Origin: Pseudomonadota bacterium
GTDB lineage: Bacteria; Pseudomonadota; Gammaproteobacteria; Steroidobacterales; GCA-2729495
Assembly: GCA_963205295.1 (NCBI GenBank)
Contig: CAUJIY010000165.1
Coordinates: 17,820-81,819, forward strand
Direction of reading: 5' to 3'
Length of the DNA stretch: 64,000 nt
Shown: in pieces, positions 33,914 to 41,628 of the stretch
Layout of the letters: the number at the start of each line of letters is the position of its first letter
How positions within the stretch are numbered: position 1 is the first letter of the stretch
The notes under the pieces: model-generated
Told to the model about the DNA's origin: nothing
Databases searched by the model: none
What the model saw: only the letters and a program-made list of their open reading frames with translations
Program-made: the position numbers and the translations under genes

Positions 33914-34945
33914 TCAGGCGTCCCCGGCCACACCCAGGCGCTGCTGCATGATCGGGCTGGTCGTGGTGTACTGCAGGTGCACCTTGCGGCCAGGTTCGAT
34001 CAGCGCCTTCGCCGCGAACGCGGCGAGCGCCGCCTCGTGGAAGCCGCTCAGGATGAGCTTCTTCTTGCCGGGATAATCGCAGATGTCCCCGATCGCGAAC
34101 ACGCCGGGGATGTTGCTCTGGAAGGTGGCGGTGTCGACCTTGATCGCCTTGCGCTCCATCTCCAGGCCCCACTCGAGAATCGGGCCGAGCTTGGGCGACA
34201 TGCCGAAGAAGGCAAAAAGATGATCGGCCGCGAGCACGTGGTTGGTGCCGTCGTCCTGGCGGATCTCCACCCCGGTCAGCCGGGTACCGTCGGCCTGGTA
34301 ACTGGTGGCGTTGCCGAACTCGATCAGCCTGGCGCGACCGGCCGTGACCAGTTCGCGGAACGCCGCCAGCGAGGCCGGTGCCGCCCGGAACTGGTCGGAA
34401 CGGTGTACCAGCGTCAGGTTGCGTGCCCCGGGCGCGAGCGCCAGCGCCCAGTCGAGAGCGCTGTCGCCGCCGCCGAGGATCACCAGGTCCTGGCCCTCGA
34501 ATCGGCCCGGCTCGCGCACGCGGTAGTGCACCGTGACCTCCTCGAGCGCCTCGAGACCCGGCAGCTTCAGCTTGCGCGGCTGGAACGAGCCCACACCGCC
34601 GGCGACGAAAACCGTCTTGGCGAGGAACTCGCTGCCGCGCGAGGTGCGTACGAGGAACCTGCCGTTCTCGCCCTTGAGTTCGGTCACCTCCTCGCCGAGG
34701 TGCATGCCGGGCTTGAACGGAGCGATCTGATGCATGAGCGCATCGACCAGTCCCTGCCCGGTGCACACGGGCACCGCGGGAATGTCGTAGATGGGCTTGT
34801 CCGGGTAGAGCCAGGTGCACTGCCCGCCGACGGCAGGCAGGGAATCGACGATGTCGCTGTGGATGCCGAGCAGACCCAGCTCGAACACCTGGAACAGGCC
34901 GCAGGGGCCGGCACCGACGATGAGGGCATCAGTTTCAGTGGTCAT
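33914..34945 (-). CDS. Ferredoxin/flavodoxin-NADP+ reductase, thioredoxin reductase-like (type 2 FNR)
   Basis: A 343-residue FAD/NADP enzyme. It has the FAD motif LIVGAGPCGLF near the N-terminus, the NADP motif VILGGGDSALDWAL, and a C-terminal FAD block FAIGDICDYPGKKKLILSGFHEAA. The redox CxxC of true thioredoxin reductases is missing. This and the C-terminal extension (LQYTTTSPIMQQRLG) place it with type 2 ferredoxin-NADP reductases of the YumC kind. ATG 34945 was chosen over an upstream in-frame start because the N-terminus then fits the FAD-binding fold. It supplies or removes electrons from ferredoxin in the cytoplasm. Confidence 0.9.
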   Translation of the reverse strand: MTTETDALIVGAGPCGLFQVFELGLLGIHSDIVDSLPAVGGQCTWLYPDKPIYDIPAVPVCTGQGLVDALMHQIAPFKPGMHLGEEVTELKGENGRFLVRTSRGSEFLAKTVFVAGGVGSFQPRKLKLPGLEALEEVTVHYRVREPGRFEGQDLVILGGGDSALDWALALAPGARNLTLVHRSDQFRAAPASLAAFRELVTAGRARLIEFGNATSYQADGTRLTGVEIRQDDGTNHVLAADHLFAFFGMSPKLGPILEWGLEMERKAIKVDTATFQSNIPGVFAIGDICDYPGKKKLILSGFHEAALAAFAAKALIEPGRKVHLQYTTTSPIMQQRLGVAGDA

Positions 34946-35063
34946 GGACGTAGGGCGTGATATCGCGGCCGGCACGGCACCCCGCGGGAGGCGGCGAATA
35001 TACTGCACCGCCCCGTCGTCAACAAGCGCGGCGCTTTGTCGCAACGACCGCGTGGCCGCCGGC

Positions 35064-35519
35064 TCAGTCGAGCTTGAACTCGATCACTTCCCATTCCCCG
35101 GAGCTGTCGTTGCGGGCGAGCCGCTTGATCGCCTCCGAGATGGTGCGGGCGTTCCAGTCGACGACGTCGTCGGCCTTGTCGAGCAGCGCCTTCTTGATCA
35201 CCACGGTTTCGCCGAATGACTTGATCGCCAGCACCGGTTTCTTCAGCCCCTTGGCCGCGTCGACCTGGAACGTGACGAGCACGGGATTGCCGGCGAACAG
35301 CGTAACCGGCAGGATCACGATCTCGGCAAGCTGGATCTGCCGGCGCAATTCTTCGTGGACGGCCTCGGTCGACCCGCCGGCCGGGCTGGCCGCCGGATTG
35401 CTGCAGTTGTGATAGTAGAAATTCGGCCGGCTCTCGAGGTACTCGAAAACCCGCAGGTAGTCGGGGTGTTCGCTGAACGTGTGCACGACGAACACCCGGA
35501 TGGGATTTGCTTCCGACAT
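35064..35519 (-). CDS. TIR-like protein of the MTH538/ThsB family
   Basis: A 151-residue cytoplasmic protein. The beginning (IRVFVVHTFSEHPDYLRVFEYLES, with YYHNCSNP after it) and the block ILPVTLFAGNPVLVTFQVDAAKGLKKPVLAIKSFG follow the TIR-like MTH538 (ThsB-type) fold. Where active members have Glu in the W-x-x-E-I-x-x-A helix, this protein has Gln85 (F84-Q85-V86-D87). NAD+ cleavage therefore looks unlikely or altered. ATG 35519 is supported by GGGGAG about 8 bases upstream. No ThsA-like effector adjoins it. The divergent neighbour, 115 bases away, is an EEP phosphoesterase. Role unknown. Confidence 0.75.
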   Translation of the reverse strand: MSEANPIRVFVVHTFSEHPDYLRVFEYLESRPNFYYHNCSNPAASPAGGSTEAVHEELRRQIQLAEIVILPVTLFAGNPVLVTFQVDAAKGLKKPVLAIKSFGETVVIKKALLDKADDVVDWNARTISEAIKRLARNDSSGEWEVIEFKLD

Positions 35520-35634
35520 CGTTCCACTCCCCTGCGGCACCCTGTACCGCAGACACGCACCCGTGGTCCCGGCAGGGATCTGCCGGTCATGCAGGTTCCA
35601 ACCATCGTCGAGCAGCAATTACACTGTCAAGGAC

Positions 35635-36375
35635 ATGCGTCTCCTCGTTTACAACATCCGCTACGCCGTCGGCGCCGGGGCCCCGTCCCACGTGCCGGTC
35701 CCCGGGGCCGGGTACCTGTTCGGCAACCCCGGCAACCTCGAGAACATCATCGGCTTCCTCAAGGGCGAGCGCCCGGACATCGTCGGCCTGATCGAGGTCG
35801 ACATCGGCTCCGTGCGCAGTGCCCGGGTGAACCAGGCCGAGACCATCGCCACGGCGCTGGGCCACTATTCGTCGTACGAGTGCAAGTACGGCGAGGAGTC
35901 GGTCAACCAGTACCTGCCCATCCTGCGCAAGCAGGCCAATGCCTTCCTGGCCGGGCCGGGCGTGACCGGCGAACGATTCCACTATTTCGATACTGGCATC
36001 AAGCGCCTCGTCATCGAGCTCGAACTCGAGCAGGTGGCGATCTTCCTGGTGCACCTGTCGCTGAAGTACCGTCACCGGCATTTCCAGCTCCGTCACCTCT
36101 ACGAACTGGTGAAGCGCTGCCGCAAGCCGGTCATCATCGCCGGCGACTTCAATACCTTCTGGGGTGAGAACGAGATCTTCCTGTTCAAGGAGGCGCTCGG
36201 CCTGCGTAGCGCCAATGCCCATGGACTGCCGTCTTTTCCGAGCCGGGCACCACGGCTGGAGCTCGATTTCATCCTCTACGGGCCTGGCATAGAAGTGACC
36301 GACTTCCGGGTGCCCAGGGTCGGTTATTCCGACCATCTGCCGCTGGTCTGCGACTTCGAGGTGAACGGTTCGTGA
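35635..36375 (+). CDS. Endonuclease/exonuclease/phosphatase (EEP) family protein
   Basis: A 246-residue metal-dependent phosphoesterase. All core residues of the fold are visible: Asn7 in VYNIRYA, Glu54 in GLIEVDIG, His140 in FLVHLSL, Asp171 and Asn173 in IAGDFNTF, Asp211 in LELDFIL, and Asp233-His234 in YSDHLPLVCDF. The family covers nucleases, phosphatases and lipid phosphodiesterases, so the substrate cannot be read from sequence. There is no signal peptide. AAGG lies 3 bases before ATG 35635. The stop overlaps the fadB/fadJ-like gene start (GTGA), so the two are translationally coupled. It is divergent from the TIR-like gene. Confidence 0.85.
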   Translation: MRLLVYNIRYAVGAGAPSHVPVPGAGYLFGNPGNLENIIGFLKGERPDIVGLIEVDIGSVRSARVNQAETIATALGHYSSYECKYGEESVNQYLPILRKQANAFLAGPGVTGERFHYFDTGIKRLVIELELEQVAIFLVHLSLKYRHRHFQLRHLYELVKRCRKPVIIAGDFNTFWGENEIFLFKEALGLRSANAHGLPSFPSRAPRLELDFILYGPGIEVTDFRVPRVGYSDHLPLVCDFEVNGS

Positions 36376-38426
36376 CCACGACGGACGCGACCCTGCCGCA
36401 ATTCTCCTGCTGGCGGCTCGAACGCGATCCCGCTGGCATTTGCTGGCTCGGTCTCGACCGGCCGGATACCAGCACCAACACGCTGTCGCGCGCGGTGATG
36501 CAGGAACTCGACCAGGCTCTCGCGCACCTCGAGCGGGCCGGCGCGACGGGGCTCGTCCTCTGGTCGGGCAAGGCGGATGGCTTCGTCGCCGGCGCCGACA
36601 TCCACGAGTTTCCGGCCATCCGCACGGCAGACGAAGCGCACGAACTCGTGACCCAGGGGCAGCGCATCCTGCAGCGGCTCGAGTCCCTCCCCTGTCCCAG
36701 CGTCGCGGTGATCAACGGCAATGCCCTCGGCGGTGGCCTCGAACTGGCACTCGCGGCGACCTGGCGGCTCGGCCTGGACACGGTGCGCGGTCCCTGCCTC
36801 GGCCTGCCCGAAGTCCAGCTTGGGCTACACCCCGGCTTCGGTGGCACCGTGCGTACCGTACGCCTGGCTGGCGTGCGCCACGCGTTGGAGCTCATGCTGG
36901 CCGGACGCACGATCGGCATGGCCGATGGGGTGAAATGGGGGCTCATCGACCGCCTGTCGAGTCCCGATCGCTGGCGCGAAGACGCTTCGCGGCTGTTGCG
37001 CATGCCGCGACCGCGGCGTCGCGTGCCATGGCCCGATACCCTGCTGGCCCTGGGGCCGGCGCGCCGCTGGTTGAGCAGCAGGCTGGTGCAGCAGGCCCGG
37101 CGCAAGGCCGATCCGCGCCACTACCCGGCCCCGTTTGCCATGATCGACCTGTGGCGTGAGCATGCAGCCACCGGCCCGGCGGCCTACGCGGCCGAAGCCC
37201 GCTCGTTCGCGCGTCTCGCCGTCACGCCGACCTCGCGCAACCTCGTCCGGGTGTTCTTTCTGCAGGATCGCCTGAAGCGCCTGGCCGGACGTGCAGCGCA
37301 ACCGGCGACGCGGGTCCATGTCGTCGGCGCGGGTGTCATGGGTGGCGACATCGCCGCCTGGTGCGCGGCCCGCGGACTCGAGGTGACCCTGCAGGATCGC
37401 GCGATGAAGTACGTCGAGCCCGCGCTGGCACGTGCGGAAAAACTGTTCACGCGCCGCTTTCGCGACGACGCCGGGGGGCTCGCCGCCGCCCGACAGCGGC
37501 TGCAGCCCGACACTGCCGGCGTGGGCGTCGCCACCGCTGATGTCGTGATCGAAGCCATCTACGAGGACCTGGCAGCGAAGCAGGCGCTGTGGCGCGACGT
37601 CGAGAGCCGGGCACGTCCGGACTGCGTGCTGGCGACGAACACCAGCAGCATTCCGCTGCAGGACCTGGGCACCTGCCTGGCGCGTCCGGACCGTCTCATC
37701 GGCCTGCACTTCTTCAATCCCGTCGCCAGGCTGCCACTGGTGGAAGTCGTGCGCACGCCGACGACCGCCGGCACCGCCCTCCAGGCGGGCCTGGAGTTCA
37801 CGCGCCAGATCGGCAAGCTGCCGATACCGTGCCGCAGCCACCCGGGCTTTCTCGTCAATCGCATCCTCGCTCCCTACCTCGCCGAGGCGATAGCTCTGGC
37901 GCAGGAAGGCGTGCCCCTGGCGGAAATCGATGCGGCGGCGACTGCCTTCGGCATGCCGATGGGTCCGGTCGAACTCGCCGATGCGGTCGGGCTCGACGTC
38001 GCCCTGCACGTCGCACGGATCCTCGCCCCGCTGTCGGGTCGCAGCATCGACCCCACGCTCGAAAAGATGGTGGCGGCCGGACAACTCGGCCAGAAGACGG
38101 GGCGCGGCTTCTACGCCTACCGGGACGGTCGCGCCGTCAAGCCGCGCGGTACCGGCGCCGTGTCGGCCGAGGTGCAGGACCGCCTGATGCTCGCGCTGCT
38201 GAACGAGGCCGCACAGTGCCTGGCCGAGGACATCGTCGACGATGCCGACCTCGTCGACGCCGGCGTGATCTTCGGCACGGGCTTTGCGCCTTTCCGCGGC
38301 GGCCCGCTCCACCACGCACGCCAGACCGGCATCGATGCCGTGGTCCACCGTCTCACGGAACTTGCCGCCCGCCATGGGCCACGCTTCACCCCATCGGGTG
38401 GCTGGCAGAAGCTGCGCGCGATGTGA
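36372..38426 (+). CDS. 3-hydroxyacyl-CoA dehydrogenase/enoyl-CoA hydratase (FadB/FadJ-type)
   Basis: Bifunctional beta-oxidation enzyme of 684 residues. The N-terminal crotonase domain has the oxyanion and acid/base residues in NALGGGLELALAA (Glu124) and GLPEVQLGLHPGFGGT (Glu147). The C-terminal part has the NAD motif VVGAGVMGGDIAAW (about 314), the catalytic block FFNPVARLPLVEVV, the SHPGFLVNRILAPYL block and the second dehydrogenase C-domain ending FGTGFAPFRGGPLH. The start is GTG 36372, overlapping the EEP gene stop. It is somewhat shorter than E. coli FadJ (714). No thiolase gene adjoins it here. Confidence 0.92.
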   Translation: MTTTDATLPQFSCWRLERDPAGICWLGLDRPDTSTNTLSRAVMQELDQALAHLERAGATGLVLWSGKADGFVAGADIHEFPAIRTADEAHELVTQGQRILQRLESLPCPSVAVINGNALGGGLELALAATWRLGLDTVRGPCLGLPEVQLGLHPGFGGTVRTVRLAGVRHALELMLAGRTIGMADGVKWGLIDRLSSPDRWREDASRLLRMPRPRRRVPWPDTLLALGPARRWLSSRLVQQARRKADPRHYPAPFAMIDLWREHAATGPAAYAAEARSFARLAVTPTSRNLVRVFFLQDRLKRLAGRAAQPATRVHVVGAGVMGGDIAAWCAARGLEVTLQDRAMKYVEPALARAEKLFTRRFRDDAGGLAAARQRLQPDTAGVGVATADVVIEAIYEDLAAKQALWRDVESRARPDCVLATNTSSIPLQDLGTCLARPDRLIGLHFFNPVARLPLVEVVRTPTTAGTALQAGLEFTRQIGKLPIPCRSHPGFLVNRILAPYLAEAIALAQEGVPLAEIDAAATAFGMPMGPVELADAVGLDVALHVARILAPLSGRSIDPTLEKMVAAGQLGQKTGRGFYAYRDGRAVKPRGTGAVSAEVQDRLMLALLNEAAQCLAEDIVDDADLVDAGVIFGTGFAPFRGGPLHHARQTGIDAVVHRLTELAARHGPRFTPSGGWQKLRAM

Positions 38427-38460
38427 ACAGGTTCCCGTATCTCCCTAATCCCGTTATGGT

Positions 38461-38466
38461 TAAAAT
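38461..38466 (+). promoter_or_regulatory. Possible -10 element upstream of the CNB/rhodanese gene
   Basis: TAAAAT lies in the 107-base gap after the beta-oxidation gene, 68 bases before the next start codon. No matching -35 is visible, so this is a weak pattern match suggesting the downstream regulator-like gene has its own promoter. Confidence 0.25.
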
Positions 38467-38533
38467 ACGGCGCCCAACACCGGATCGGCTCGGTCCGGGA
38501 CAGGTGGCGATTGTTTAACCGGCACTAACAGGC

Positions 38534-39598
38534 ATGACGGGATCTCCTCTCACCATCGAGAGCCTGCGGCGGTTTACTCCGCTCGACAGTCTCAAGCGCG
38601 AGAACATCGCGGCTCTGGCCAAGAAGATCCAGAGTCACCACCTTGATGGCGGCAAGACCCTGTTCAAGGAAGGGGACAGCGAGCGGCGCACTTTCTACCT
38701 GCTCAGCGGCACCCTGCAGCTTACCAACCAGGACGGTGGGCTGAAGACGGTACGGGCCGGCAGCGACGAAGCCCGCAACCCGATCGCTTCGATGCTGCCA
38801 CGCCGCTGGACCGCCAAAGCTGTCGATCGGGTGGAGTACGTTTCGATCGACACCGACCTGCTCGATGTCATGCTGACCTGGGACCAGACCGGCAGCTACG
38901 AGGTCCACGATCTCAACACCACACAGACCGCCCCGGCACCCGACGACTGGATGACGACGCTGCTGCAGACCAAGGCGTTCCACCGCGTACCGCCGGCGAA
39001 TATCCAGGCGGTGTTCATGCGCATGCAGAAGGTCAACTGCAGCGCTGGCGAAATGGTCATCAAGCAGGGCGACGAAGGCGACTACTTCTACGCCATCACC
39101 CGTGGCCGCTGCAGCGTCACGCGCGAGACGCCGCTCAACAAGGAAGGCATCAAGCTTGCCGAACTCGGCGTTGGCGACACCTTCGGCGAGGAAGCGCTGA
39201 TCTCCGAGACGCGCCGCAACGCTTCCGTGACGATGCTCACGGACGGCTCCCTCATGCGCCTCGGCAAGGACGATTTCCGCACCCTGCTGAACGAGCCGAT
39301 GCTCGACTGGGTGACCCAGCAGGAAGCGCGCCAGATCGTCGCCCGCGGCGGCAAGTGGCTGGACGTGCGCCTGCCGAGCGAGTTCGAGAGCAACCACGAG
39401 ACGGGCGCGATCAACATCCCGCTGTATTTCATCCGCCTGAAGCTCGGCACGCTCGATCCGTCGCTCACCTACGTGGTCTGCTGCGACACGGGCCGACGCA
39501 GTTCCGCAGGCGCTTTCATCCTGAACGAGCGCGGCTTCGACACCCGCGTCCTCAAGGGCGGGCTGAATACCGCCGACAAGCGCGCCGGCACCTACTGA
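38534..39598 (+). CDS. Double cyclic-nucleotide-binding domain protein fused to rhodanese
   Basis: A 354-residue cytoplasmic protein. Residues about 10-125 are a CNB-like domain whose ligand cassette is degenerate (RNPIASMLPRRWTAKAV). Residues about 140-255 are a second CNB domain with a recognisable phosphate-binding cassette FGEEALISETRRNASV (217 to 232). Residues about 260-354 are a rhodanese domain with active-site loop CDTGRRSS (Cys317). No DNA-binding domain is present. The architecture suggests a sulfurtransferase or sulfide sensor gated by a cyclic nucleotide, which is inference. The gene stands alone, convergent with the pilZ-holB group. Confidence 0.85.
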   Translation: MTGSPLTIESLRRFTPLDSLKRENIAALAKKIQSHHLDGGKTLFKEGDSERRTFYLLSGTLQLTNQDGGLKTVRAGSDEARNPIASMLPRRWTAKAVDRVEYVSIDTDLLDVMLTWDQTGSYEVHDLNTTQTAPAPDDWMTTLLQTKAFHRVPPANIQAVFMRMQKVNCSAGEMVIKQGDEGDYFYAITRGRCSVTRETPLNKEGIKLAELGVGDTFGEEALISETRRNASVTMLTDGSLMRLGKDDFRTLLNEPMLDWVTQQEARQIVARGGKWLDVRLPSEFESNHETGAINIPLYFIRLKLGTLDPSLTYVVCCDTGRRSSAGAFILNERGFDTRVLKGGLNTADKRAGTY

Positions 39599-39624
39599 GA
39601 CTGATCCGCCGCGCGACGGTGCGT

Positions 39625-39963
39625 CTACATGGTGTGCGTGGGCTTGTCGCCGCCGAGCGCGCCGGCAAGATAGTTCTCGATCTTCTTCTGCGTCGCGCCG
39701 CCATCCTGGTCGCTGAACTGCACGCCGATACCGGCGGTGCGTTTGCCCTGCGCACCCTTGGGCGTCATCCAGATGACCTTGCCGGCCACCGGGATCTTCT
39801 CGTCCTCACCCATGAGGTTCAGCAGCATGAATACCTCGTCGCCGAGTTTGTAGCTGCTGTTGGTCGGGATGAACAACCCGCCATTGCGGATGAACGGCAT
39901 GTACGCGAGGTACAACGCGCTCTTGTCCTTGATCGTGAGCGTCAGCAGGCCTGGCTTCGACAT
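39625..39963 (-). CDS. pilZ: Type IV pilus assembly protein PilZ
   Basis: A 112-residue PilZ-domain protein very similar in pattern to Pseudomonas PilZ: LTIKDKSALYLAYMPFIRNGGLFIPTN, LGDEVFMLL, PVAGKVIWMTPKGAQGKR, GIGVQFSDQD and the C-terminal PTHTM. As in that protein, the c-di-GMP motif RxxxR is not evident, and the family works by contacting PilB/FimX. The ATG at 39963 overlaps the holB stop (TGATG). It is the last gene of the fabG-to-pilZ cluster, a common gammaproteobacterial order. Confidence 0.95.
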   Translation of the reverse strand: MSKPGLLTLTIKDKSALYLAYMPFIRNGGLFIPTNSSYKLGDEVFMLLNLMGEDEKIPVAGKVIWMTPKGAQGKRTAGIGVQFSDQDGGATQKKIENYLAGALGGDKPTHTM

Positions 39964-40961
39964 CAATGCTTCCCGTCACCCGTCGGGCTATCGCCGTACC
40001 AGCGCTGCAGTACCGCCGCGAGCTGCACCTCGGTGGCCAGACCGCGAACTTCGTGCCGGTGCAGCTCCTCCGCATCCCGCAGGCGCTGCAGTGGCATGTT
40101 TGTTGGTTTCGCGGGGTTTTGCAAGCGTCCGGCGCCACTGCCGCGGCCAGCATCTGCCAGGGCAGCGGTCAGTCCCGCCGCCGCGTGCAGGTATAGCCAG
40201 CGCAGCGCCAGCGTGGCATCGCCCCCGATCCAGCGGCGCGCCACCGCAACTGGTGTCGTGTGCCGGCGGCGCAGCTGCTCGAGATCCGAGGCGTAGTCGG
40301 CCAGCTGGCGTTCGAGTCCCGCACGCGACCAGTCGAGCGCCGCGAGCGGTGCGCCTCCCGCGAAGTCGAGCACGGCGCCCCAGTCCCCTGCCCCGCCCGC
40401 GGCTGCCAGCCAGGCGAGCGCTAGCGCCCGCTCCGGTAACGGCACCCGTAGCCGCTGGCAGCGGCTGAGTATGGTCGGCGGCAGCCGCGCGGGCAGTGCA
40501 GTCACCAGCACGATGCTGCCGGCGGCCGGTGGTTCCTCGAGCGTTTTCAGCAGCGCATTGGCAGCCGCCGGCGTCATCGCCTCGGCAGGCCACAACAGGG
40601 CCACGCGCCGGCCGCCCTGATGACTCGTGAGCTGCAGGAAGGCAATCAGCTCGCGGACCGACTCGACGTGGATCGCCGCTTTGTCCGGTGGCGGCCGCAC
40701 CTGCATCAGGTCCGGGTGCCCGAGGCCAGGTTCTCCTGACTCGTCGTCGCCACCGGCATCGCTCGCGAACCGTACCAGCGCCTCCTCCGGCAGCCGGAGC
40801 AGGCGTGCCGCCAGCCAGAGCGCCAGGCGGCGGCGTCCCGTGCCCGGTACGCCGTGAATCAGCAGTGCCTGCGGCAGATGTCCACGCCCCAGCAAGTCAT
40901 CGAGGTGCTGGCGTGGCCCCTGCAGCCACGACGGCCAGGCGTCCGTGCCGCTGCGGCTCAC
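39963..40961 (-). CDS. holB: DNA polymerase III subunit delta prime
   Basis: Clamp-loader subunit, 332 residues. It has the RFC-like core: QALLIHGVPGTGRRRLALWLA in the P-loop position, AEAMTPAAANALLKTLEEPP, and TILSRCQRLRV (the SRC motif). The P-loop lysine is replaced by Arg, consistent with delta prime not hydrolysing ATP. The zinc-binding cysteine cluster of E. coli HolB is absent. The start is uncertain: I chose GTG 40961, 7 bases after the tmk stop. GTG 40982 is an alternative, and the frame stays open further upstream across tmk without family similarity. Confidence 0.88.
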   Translation of the reverse strand: MSRSGTDAWPSWLQGPRQHLDDLLGRGHLPQALLIHGVPGTGRRRLALWLAARLLRLPEEALVRFASDAGGDDESGEPGLGHPDLMQVRPPPDKAAIHVESVRELIAFLQLTSHQGGRRVALLWPAEAMTPAAANALLKTLEEPPAAGSIVLVTALPARLPPTILSRCQRLRVPLPERALALAWLAAAGGAGDWGAVLDFAGGAPLAALDWSRAGLERQLADYASDLEQLRRRHTTPVAVARRWIGGDATLALRWLYLHAAAGLTAALADAGRGSGAGRLQNPAKPTNMPLQRLRDAEELHRHEVRGLATEVQLAAVLQRWYGDSPTGDGKH

Positions 40962-40968
40962 GGACCCG

Positions 40969-41628
40969 CTAGCCCTCGCCACAATGACGCTCGAGGAATT
41001 GTGCGACGGCGAGGCGCAGGGACTCCCGTACCCGGTCGAGGTCGAGCACAGCGTCGATGATGCAGACGCGTTGCGGCTCAACCCGCGCACGGGCGAGATA
41101 TCCCGCGCGCACGCGGGTGAAGAAGGCGACATCCTCCTGCTCGAAGCGATCGCCGGCGCCGCGTCCGGCGCGCCGCGCACGGGTCGCTTCCCAGTCCGCA
41201 TCGAGGAGCAGGGTCAGGTGCGGGCGCAGGTTTCCCTGCACGGCGTTTTCCAGCTGCGCGATGAGTGCCTCCGGCAGACCACGCCCGGCGCCCTGGTAAG
41301 CGTAGGTGGCATCGGTAAAGCGGTCACAGACCACCCAGCTGCCAGCGGCCAGGGCCGGCTCGACGAGATCGCGCAGGTGCGCAGCGCGGGCCGCAAACAT
41401 CAGCAGCAGTTCCGCGACCGGCGGCAGTGGCGGTTCACCGGGCGCGAGCAGCAGTTCGCGGATACGCTCCGCCGCCGGCACGCCCCCGGGCTCGCGCGTC
41501 ACCACCACGGAGAGACCTGCCGTGCGCAGCAGACCAGCCACGAACTGCAGATTCGCCGATTTGCCGACACCCTCGATGCCCTCGAGGGTGATGAAGCAGC
41601 CACGTCGCGGATTTGCCGCCGGCGTCAT
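40969..41628 (-). CDS. tmk: Thymidylate kinase
   Basis: Phosphorylates dTMP to dTDP for DNA synthesis, 219 residues. The P-loop is EGIEGVGKSAN, followed by VVTREPGGVPAAERIR, CDRFTDATYAYQGAGRGL, and a lid region ARRAGRGAGDRFEQED typical of the E. coli-type enzyme. The ATG overlaps the mltG stop (ATGA), which couples the two. holB follows 7 bases downstream, as in E. coli. Confidence 0.95.
   Translation of the reverse strand: MTPAANPRRGCFITLEGIEGVGKSANLQFVAGLLRTAGLSVVVTREPGGVPAAERIRELLLAPGEPPLPPVAELLLMFAARAAHLRDLVEPALAAGSWVVCDRFTDATYAYQGAGRGLPEALIAQLENAVQGNLRPHLTLLLDADWEATRARRAGRGAGDRFEQEDVAFFTRVRAGYLARARVEPQRVCIIDAVLDLDRVRESLRLAVAQFLERHCGEG

Noticed and set aside
3101..35519. Sirtuin (3101-3859) plus TIR-like protein (35064-35519) as a Thoeris system
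   Set aside because: The two genes are 31 kb apart in unrelated operons, the sirtuin has a housekeeping class III pattern and no STALD/SLOG partner domain, and the TIR-like protein lacks the expected Glu.
40962..41201. N-terminal extension of HolB across tmk
   Set aside because: The frame is open, but the translation is Ser/Arg-rich without similarity, and GTG starts close to the tmk stop give the normal HolB length.
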